DNA of 64,000 nucleotides from Deltaproteobacteria bacterium (GTDB lineage: Bacteria; Desulfobacterota; Binatia; UTPRO1). The notes below the pieces were generated by a model, which was not told the DNA's origin, made no database searches, and saw nothing but the letters and a program-made list of their open reading frames with translations. The DNA is taken from the NCBI GenBank assembly GCA_016200545.1, contig JACQEO010000049.1, positions 43,767 through 107,766 of the forward strand. Direction: 5' to 3'. This document shows, in pieces, positions 59,498 through 64,000 of the stretch; position 1 is the first letter of the stretch; the number at the start of each line of letters is the position of its first letter. Made by a program: the position numbers and the translations under genes.

Positions 59498-60661
59498 ATG
59501 CCACTTCAGTCGCTTCGTGACGAGCTGCTACGCCGTGAGGCGGAGACGCTCGTCAGCTACGCCACCCGCTCCTCGGCTACCCGCGGGAGGGTGCACGAGG
59601 AGCCTGAACATACGTTTCGGCTGCCGTTCCAACGCGATCGCGATCGCATCATTCACAGCTCGGCGTTTCGCCGACTGGAGTACAAGACGCAGGTTTTCGT
59701 CAACCACGAAGGCGACTACTACCGAACGCGCCTCACGCATTCGATCGAGGCTGCGCAGATCACCCGCACGCTCTGCCGCACGCTCGGTCTGAACGAGGAT
59801 CTCGGCGAGGCGGTCGCGCTTTCCCACGACCTCGGGCACACGCCCTTTGGACACGCCGGGGAGCGCGTCCTCAATCGTCTCATGGAGCCGCACGGCGGCT
59901 TCGAGCACAACGCGCAGAGCCTGCGCATCGTCGACGTCCTCGAGGAGCGTTATCCCGACTTCCCCGGCCTCAATCTGTCCTGGGAGGTCCGCGAGGGAAT
60001 CGTCAAACACTCGTCCGAGTACGATCGCCCGCTGGTGCAGCAATTCGAGCCGGCGGTGAAGCCCGTCCTCGAGGCGCAGATCGTCGATTACGCCGACGAA
60101 ATCGCCTACAATAGCCACGACATCGACGACGGCCTCAAGTCGGCGATGCTCGACCCCGCGGACCTCGCCGGCGTCGAGCTCTGGGTCGACGCTCACGAGC
60201 GGGTGACGCGACAGCATCCCGACGCGACCCCGTCGGTGCAGCGCTATCAAACCGTGCGGCGCATCATCGATCGACTCGCAACCGACATGATCCAGGCGAT
60301 CCGCGACCGCATCGAAGAACACCGCATCCGTACCCTCGACGACGTGCGCCGGTGTCGCGTCCGTCTCGCCGGCTTCAGCACGGAGATGGCCGAGCGCAAC
60401 CGACACCTGAAGCGCGTCCTGCTCGAGCGACTCTACAATCACTATCGCGTGACGCGCATGGCGATGAAGGCGCAGAAGATCATGACCGATCTCTTCCAGA
60501 CCTACATGGAAGAGCCGCAGCAGATGCCTCCCCACATCCACCGACGGATCGAGTCGGGCGAGACGAAGGCGCGCGTCGTCGCCGACTACATCGCTGGTAT
60601 GACCGACCGTTTCGCGCTCGACGAGTACAAAAAGCTCTTCGACCCCTATGAGCGAGTGTGA
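59498..60661 (+). CDS. dgt: Deoxyguanosine triphosphate triphosphohydrolase-like protein
   Basis: 387 aa from MPLQSLRDELLRREAETLVS. HD-superfamily motifs: the N-terminal FRLPFQRDRDRIIHSSAFRR, then RTRLTHSIEAAQITRTLCR, ALSHDLGHTPFGHAGERVLN (the HD pair), GGFEHNAQSLRIVDVLEERY and QIVDYADEIAYNSHDIDDGL. Length and motifs fit the dNTPase (dGTPase) group that hydrolyses dNTPs to deoxynucleoside and tripolyphosphate. The TPR gene starts 4 bp after its stop, so the two are co-transcribed. Confidence 0.93.
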   Translation: MPLQSLRDELLRREAETLVSYATRSSATRGRVHEEPEHTFRLPFQRDRDRIIHSSAFRRLEYKTQVFVNHEGDYYRTRLTHSIEAAQITRTLCRTLGLNEDLGEAVALSHDLGHTPFGHAGERVLNRLMEPHGGFEHNAQSLRIVDVLEERYPDFPGLNLSWEVREGIVKHSSEYDRPLVQQFEPAVKPVLEAQIVDYADEIAYNSHDIDDGLKSAMLDPADLAGVELWVDAHERVTRQHPDATPSVQRYQTVRRIIDRLATDMIQAIRDRIEEHRIRTLDDVRRCRVRLAGFSTEMAERNRHLKRVLLERLYNHYRVTRMAMKAQKIMTDLFQTYMEEPQQMPPHIHRRIESGETKARVVADYIAGMTDRFALDEYKKLFDPYERV

Positions 60662-60664
60662 GCC

Positions 60665-61387
60665 ATGAAAAAGATGCTTGATCTCTTGATCCATCTCGAC
60701 GACCACAAGCACGACAGCCTCGGGCGGCTCTTCCTCGAGACAGTCGACGAGCGCGGCATGCGACGCGCTTTGCGTGAGTACCTGGGCGCCAGGGTGACCG
60801 TGAAACAGGCCATGTTGAGCGGTCACCGCCTGCGCGTGAAGGTCGAGCTCCCGGACTTCCAGACGGAGAGCGATAACCTCGTTCGGCTGGCGCGCGACCT
60901 CTCGAGCCGCGCCCGCCCGCAAGCCGCCCTCGGCCAGTTGGAGGAGGCTCTCAAGATCTTTCCGTTGAACGGTTCGGCTCTGAAAGGCCTCGGCCGCGCC
61001 TGTTACGGCCGCGCCGACTACACCGCCGCCGCCGCGTTCTTCGTCCGCGCCAACGAGGTGCTGCGCGAGGACGGCGAGGCGCTGCGTGCCCTCGGCACGA
61101 TCTCGTTGCGCACCGGGCGCGAAGCGAGCGCCATGGGGTACTTCCAGCGCGCGGTGAATGCGAATTCGAAAGACGAAGCCGCGACACAGGCCGTCGCCCA
61201 GCTCCGCGAGCGCATCGCGAGCCGCTTCAAAGCCGGTGCGGAGGGAGGGTCCGCGGCCACTACTACGTCAGCGCGTGCGCCGGCGCGACCGGCTGTGCGG
61301 GGCGGAGGGCCGGTGAGGTCTGGGGTCAGGTCGCTAGTTCCAGGTGGCGATTCTGTTGCTGTTGACACCCGGCCCAGGATGCGGTAG
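60665..61387 (+). CDS. TPR-containing protein whose C-terminus was changed by an insertion sequence
   Basis: 240 aa as read now. MKKMLDLLIHLDDHKHDSLG begins a helical protein; TPR-like helices appear from about 78 (LVRLARDLSSRARPQAALGQ, LEEALKIFPLNGSALKGLGR, VLREDGEALRALGTISLRTG, GYFQRAVNANSKDEAATQAV). The natural end can be reconstructed: codons run to Gly at 61343-61345, the last codon before the IS, and the right flank supplies TAA directly after the duplicated TTCCAGGT. The original protein was therefore 227 residues; the present last 13 (GDSVAVDTRPRMR) come from the IS inverted repeat. The C-terminal tail was already low-complexity, so function is probably unaffected. It follows dgt by 3 bp. 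Confidence 0.85.
   Translation: MKKMLDLLIHLDDHKHDSLGRLFLETVDERGMRRALREYLGARVTVKQAMLSGHRLRVKVELPDFQTESDNLVRLARDLSSRARPQAALGQLEEALKIFPLNGSALKGLGRACYGRADYTAAAAFFVRANEVLREDGEALRALGTISLRTGREASAMGYFQRAVNANSKDEAATQAVAQLRERIASRFKAGAEGGSAATTTSARAPARPAVRGGGPVRSGVRSLVPGGDSVAVDTRPRMR
61338..61345. repeat. Left target-site duplication TTCCAGGT
   Basis: 8-bp direct repeat, identical to 63788-63795, flanking the IS1595-family element. An 8-bp duplication is what this family makes. Confidence 0.9.
61346..61387 (+). repeat. Left terminal inverted repeat of the IS1595 element
   Basis: 42 nt pairing with 63746-63787. It starts at the first base after the left target duplication and contains a conserved core around GACACCCG. 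Confidence 0.88.
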
Positions 61388-61399
61388 TGTCTACGCATC

Positions 61400-62308
61400 A
61401 TGCAGACCATCGATGCGTTCGACCGACAGTTTCCGACCGACGACGCCTGTAAAGCCTACCTGGTAGCCAAGCGCTGGCCGGGCAAGGTCGCCTGCCCGCG
61501 CTGCGGCGCCACCGAGAAGGTCTACGCCCTCAAGGCGCGACCCTTCCACTGGACCTGCAAGAACGCCGACTGCGGCGGCCGGAACGGCTACCGCTTCTCC
61601 GTCCTGACCGCGACGATCTTCCAGGACACCAAGGTGCCGCTCAAGCTCTGGTTCAAGGTCGGCTACCTGATGATGGTCTCGAAGAAGGGCATCAGCGCCT
61701 TGCAGATTCAGCGCGTGATCTTCGGCGAGGATTCCGGCTCGGACTGGCGCACCAGTTGGTACATGTGCCACCGCTGGCGTGCAGCGATGCGCGGCGACGC
61801 CTTCAAGCTCTCTGGCGTGGTCGAGATCGACGAGACCTACATCGGCGGCAAGGAGGGCAACAAGCATCGGAACAAGCGCCGGAACGTCAAGGGTGGCATC
61901 GGCGGCAAGGTCGGCGTGATCGGCGCCATCGCGCGCAAGGGCAACGTCGTCGCGCAGGTCATTGACCGCATGGACTTCGTGACCACGGAGCGCTTCGTGC
62001 GACAGACCATCAGCGAGGACGTGTCGCTCGTCGCGTCGGACCAGGAACAGAACTACAAGTTCATGTTCTACGGCCCGAACGCGAAGCACGAGGCCGTGAA
62101 CCATTCGCGCGGCGAGTACGTGCGTGGCGTCGTCCACACCGCGAACCTTGATCAGTTCTGGTCGCTGCTCAAGCGCGGCATCGTCGGCACCTTCCACCAC
62201 GTCTCGAAGGACTACTTGCCGCTCTACCTCAACGAGTTTTCGTTCCGCCACAATCACCGGAAGGACATCGATGCCTTCGGGTCGCTTGTAGCAACGTGCG
62301 GTGCGTGA
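61400..62308 (+). CDS. IS1595-family transposase (ISXO2-like)
   Basis: 302 aa from MQTIDAFDRQFPTDDACKAY. An N-terminal zinc ribbon (CPRCGATEKV, then CKNADCGGRNGYRFS) is typical of the family. The ISXO2-like catalytic domain includes VEIDETYIGGKEGNKHR (first Asp), VASDQEQNYKFMFYGPNAKH (second Asp) and LDQFWSLLKRGIVGTFHHVS near the end, where the third catalytic residue belongs. All parts are present and the length is normal, so it may be active. The coding start is 54 bp inside the left repeat. Confidence 0.95.
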   Translation: MQTIDAFDRQFPTDDACKAYLVAKRWPGKVACPRCGATEKVYALKARPFHWTCKNADCGGRNGYRFSVLTATIFQDTKVPLKLWFKVGYLMMVSKKGISALQIQRVIFGEDSGSDWRTSWYMCHRWRAAMRGDAFKLSGVVEIDETYIGGKEGNKHRNKRRNVKGGIGGKVGVIGAIARKGNVVAQVIDRMDFVTTERFVRQTISEDVSLVASDQEQNYKFMFYGPNAKHEAVNHSRGEYVRGVVHTANLDQFWSLLKRGIVGTFHHVSKDYLPLYLNEFSFRHNHRKDIDAFGSLVATCGA

Positions 62309-62340
62309 CCGGCTGCCGGTTTCCATGCTAAAGCACCCGC

Positions 62341-62514
62341 ATGCCCAAGAAGAACAAGGACGCTTCATTTTCGCGCGCCGAGAAGCGCGTGAACGCTGAC
62401 GTTCGTGCCGAGGATGAACGGCTCCGCGAGGAGCTGCGGAACGCGGATATGCGGAAGCTCGACAAAGCGCTGGCGAAGGCGATCCAGCCGGGGCGTCCGC
62501 AACCCCATCGCTGA
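62341..62514 (+). CDS. Small charged passenger protein (57 aa)
   Basis: Too short for most gene callers. MPKKNKDASFSRAEKRVNAD is followed by VRAEDERLREELRN, ADMRKLDKALAKA and IQPGRPQPHR. It is rich in Lys, Arg and Glu with a coiled-coil or long-helix pattern. It starts 33 bp after the transposase stop, and its stop is 27 bp from the convergent RelA/SpoT gene. It could be an accessory of the transposase, or an antitoxin-like partner of the RelA/SpoT protein; no family was recognised and no ribosome site is strong. Confidence 0.6.
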   Translation: MPKKNKDASFSRAEKRVNADVRAEDERLREELRNADMRKLDKALAKAIQPGRPQPHR

Positions 62515-62541
62515 CTCATTCGAGTTGTCTCCCTCTTCGGA

Positions 62542-63624
62542 TTAGCCAATCGCACGCTTCACGGCGTCAATGAACACGCGCGTATCGAGGAAGTAATTGG
62601 GGTATGCGCGTCGCAGCGACGCCAACGATTCTACGGATACGAGAACCGCCTCTGCGCCAGGAATGCTTTTGATTTCTTTCTCGACTACCAGGTACTCGTT
62701 CGACGCTCGTTCTAGTTCTTTGTACGGGTAGCCTCTGACCGTGACTCGCTGGGCGCCAGGATCAAGGGCTAGAATGTAGTAGTGCGCGTTCTGAACCCCC
62801 GGTTGCTCCGTTGTCTGAATAGCTTCCCCGTAAGTTCGCAACCGTCGTTCGACATCGAGTGATCGGGCATACTGACGAAGTTCACGGACGAGTGCAGTCT
62901 TTTGCGTCGGCGTGCCCGGAACTGGCGCCGTTCGCTCGCGAAGCGCGAGGGCTCCGCCCATTAGAGCGAAGAAGCGCAACCATTCTTCTTCTCCCTGGCT
63001 CGATTTGAGCGCTTGCTGGATGAACGTGCCTACGGTCTCAACCGCCGTCGCCCATGCATGCTGAAGTGGGGACCGGAACTGCATCTCAAGCTTGAGTCCA
63101 TTCCACGTTTCCTTCTTGTCGCTGTTGTATCGATAGATCAGATGCACGCCTCGGTATCCGGACGAACGTGGGTGCCGTATGTAGTCGTCCTTGTGGTCGA
63201 GGGCATGCTTCAAGTCGCTTTGTTCGTAGCGTTGCACGAGGCCATCGACATGTCGGATCGAACGAACGACGGCGCGACAGCCGCCGATATCCTGCATTTG
63301 TGCGAGCTTCATCGATGGGAAGCGGCGTAGCTTCAACTCTATCGACGAAATCCGCTTGATGCGCTGGGCGATGAGGCTGCGAGGATCTACCTGACGAGCT
63401 TTCCTCCTCAGCGTGCATTGGAAAGTGTTGAGGGGAAAGTTGTGCGAGGAGCGCCAGTTGTTGACCACCTGCAAGGCATGATCGTACTTGTCCCATGCTT
63501 CTAGCGTCTGCCGATTTCCAAAAGACGGATCGCCAGAAAGGATCTCAGTGAGCGAGTCGTCGACGAGCGTCGCGCCAGCCGCATCAACTGCACTCTTCGA
63601 ATTCAGCGGAGTCGCCCACGCCAT
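62542..63624 (-). CDS. RelA/SpoT-domain protein carried by the IS1595 element
   Basis: 360 aa from MAWATPLNSKSAVDAAGATL; the frame can start at a GTG at 63696 (24 more residues). The RelA_SpoT nucleotidyltransferase domain (about residues 55-215) is visible as IAQRIKRISSIELKLRRFPS, MQDIGGCRAVVRS, the DDYIRHPRSSGYRGVHLIYR stretch (the GYRG.H loop) and LEMQFRSPLQHAWATAVETV (ExQxR... motif). There is no HD hydrolase domain, and no TGS or ACT domain. The last 120 residues are a separate helical/beta part. Members make (p)ppGpp or (p)ppApp or, in toxic variants, modify tRNA; which applies here is unknown. Confidence 0.85.
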   Translation of the reverse strand: MAWATPLNSKSAVDAAGATLVDDSLTEILSGDPSFGNRQTLEAWDKYDHALQVVNNWRSSHNFPLNTFQCTLRRKARQVDPRSLIAQRIKRISSIELKLRRFPSMKLAQMQDIGGCRAVVRSIRHVDGLVQRYEQSDLKHALDHKDDYIRHPRSSGYRGVHLIYRYNSDKKETWNGLKLEMQFRSPLQHAWATAVETVGTFIQQALKSSQGEEEWLRFFALMGGALALRERTAPVPGTPTQKTALVRELRQYARSLDVERRLRTYGEAIQTTEQPGVQNAHYYILALDPGAQRVTVRGYPYKELERASNEYLVVEKEIKSIPGAEAVLVSVESLASLRRAYPNYFLDTRVFIDAVKRAIG

Positions 63625-63745
63625 CTCAGGTAGAACCCGATCCCTGTCGCATTCGTCCTGGTCGGACGCCACCAGGGTGCCGCCTGGCGCGGTCACCGCC
63701 GGAACCGCAGGCCATGGGGCCTACTAGGCGGGCGGTGCCCGTTAT

Positions 63746-63787
63746 CTAGCGGATTCTGGCGCGGGTGTCGACAGCAACAGGATCGCC
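63746..63787 (-). repeat. Right terminal inverted repeat of the IS1595 element
   Basis: 42 nt complementary to 61346-61387 with about seven mismatches. The element ends at the GATCGCC before the second TTCCAGGT. Confidence 0.88.
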
Positions 63788-63795
63788 TTCCAGGT
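63788..63795. repeat. Right target-site duplication TTCCAGGT
   Basis: 8-bp direct repeat, identical to 61338-61345. The next three bases, TAA, restore the stop codon of the TPR gene when the element is removed in silico. Confidence 0.9.
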
Positions 63796-63834
63796 TAACA
63801 TAATCCTGCTTATCGGACGCTGCGTTCCGACGCC

Positions 63835-64000
63835 CTAGTGTAGTGTCTCTAAAATAGCCTTACAATGACTGATCTTCGCGAGAATCTTCTCCACGCTGGC
63901 CGTCCAGACGAACGGTTTGGGCGCATCGTTGTTGGCGCTCAGGAATTCCTGGATGGCGACGATCAACTCGGGAACACTGGAGAAGCTGCCCCGGCGAATA
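63835..64000 (-). CDS. IS630-type transposase, C-terminal end (runs off right edge)
   Basis: Partial minus-strand frame reading RRGSFSSVPELIVAIQEFLS, NNDAPKPFVWTASVEKILA and ending ISHCKAILETLH with a TAG. RGSF.SV.EL.. and PKPF.WT...E.IL.K are typical of the C-terminus of IS630-family DDE transposases. The catalytic part lies outside the window. It is separate from the IS1595 element; 39 bp lie between the target duplication and its stop codon, which suggests an insertion hot spot. Confidence 0.8.
   Translation of the reverse strand, partial: IRRGSFSSVPELIVAIQEFLSANNDAPKPFVWTASVEKILAKISHCKAILETLH

Larger units (their letters stand above)
61346..63787 (+). mobile_element. IS1595-family element with passenger genes (2,442 bp)
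   Basis: Bounded by imperfect inverted repeats of about 42 bp: 61346-61387 begins GGCGATTCTGTTGCTGTTGA, and 63746-63787, read on the minus strand, begins GGCGATCCTGTTGCTGTCGA, with about 35 of 42 positions equal. Exact 8-bp direct repeats TTCCAGGT flank it. Contents: the transposase (61400-62308), a 57-aa charged protein (62341-62514) and a RelA/SpoT-domain protein (62542-63624, opposite strand). Passenger genes are known in the IS1595 family, but I am not aware of one with a RelA/SpoT domain. It interrupts the final codon of the TPR gene. Intact ends suggest fairly recent insertion. Confidence 0.92.

Noticed and set aside
62320..62560. Right end of the IS just after the transposase
   Set aside because: No sequence here matches the left inverted repeat; the true partner lies at 63746-63787 beside the matching target duplication.

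Overview
The window is GC-rich, gene-dense bacterial chromosome. The organism looks like a Gram-negative with delta-proteobacterial affinities, and I suspect a Binatia/Desulfobacterota_B-type lineage. The reasons are several lipoproteins and an OmpA-type protein, NtrC/sigma54 two-component regulators, the conserved block thrS-infC-rpmI-rplT-pheS-pheT-ihfA, and a set of secreted Cys-rich proteins (CGNG..EG..EEC, GLCVAYCEANDC, EAKGGCLTTGD motifs) together with Thr-Pro repeat and FG-GAP proteins. The placement is inference, because no rRNA is present.

Layout. 1-10 kb: the 5' part of an acyl-CoA dehydrogenase, a zinc-ribbon protein with a clear terminator, a Cys-rich lipoprotein, the arsenosugar radical SAM enzyme ArsS, a divergent DUF692/DUF2063 (MNIO/BufC-like) pair running into a DUF255 thioredoxin-like protein, transketolase, and a membrane protein. 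10-16.5 kb (minus strand): a receiver-only regulator with a small partner protein, an NtrC-type regulator/histidine kinase pair with a putative M61-like peptidase, and nadA. 16.6-23.6 kb: tRNA-Val and the translation operon, including an infC that appears to start at ATA. 23.9-29.7 kb: a second copy of the small partner family, tRNA-Pro, surE-pcm-nlpD-like-apt, a degenerate isochorismatase-fold protein and an FrhB-like Fe-S protein. 29.8-38.6 kb: very large secreted/repeat proteins, several apparently broken, and an OmpA lipoprotein. 39-48.9 kb: dnaA without dnaN, small lipoproteins, a ferritin-like protein, an HTH regulator, a glycosyltransferase, a GST and a hybrid sensor kinase. 48.9-55.2 kb: a sigma54 activator, a three-subunit succinate dehydrogenase operon and tRNA-Arg. 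55.3-61.3 kb: small secreted proteins (some frameshifted), an HDOD protein, a dGTPase and a TPR protein.

61.3-64 kb is mobile DNA. A complete IS1595-family unit of 2,442 bp (61346-63787) has about 42-bp terminal inverted repeats and a perfect 8-bp target duplication (TTCCAGGT). It carries, besides its transposase, a 57-residue charged protein and a RelA/SpoT-domain protein as passengers. It inserted one codon before the stop of the TPR gene; the uninterrupted reading frame can be rebuilt exactly. The 3' end of an IS630-type transposase lies just beyond. This alarmone-synthetase-like cargo inside an insertion sequence is the most interesting system here.

Secondary points of interest are the MNIO pair with no visible precursor peptide, the paralogous small-protein family, an isochorismatase relative lacking its catalytic Cys and Asp, and the concentration of frameshifts in secreted-protein genes while housekeeping genes are intact.
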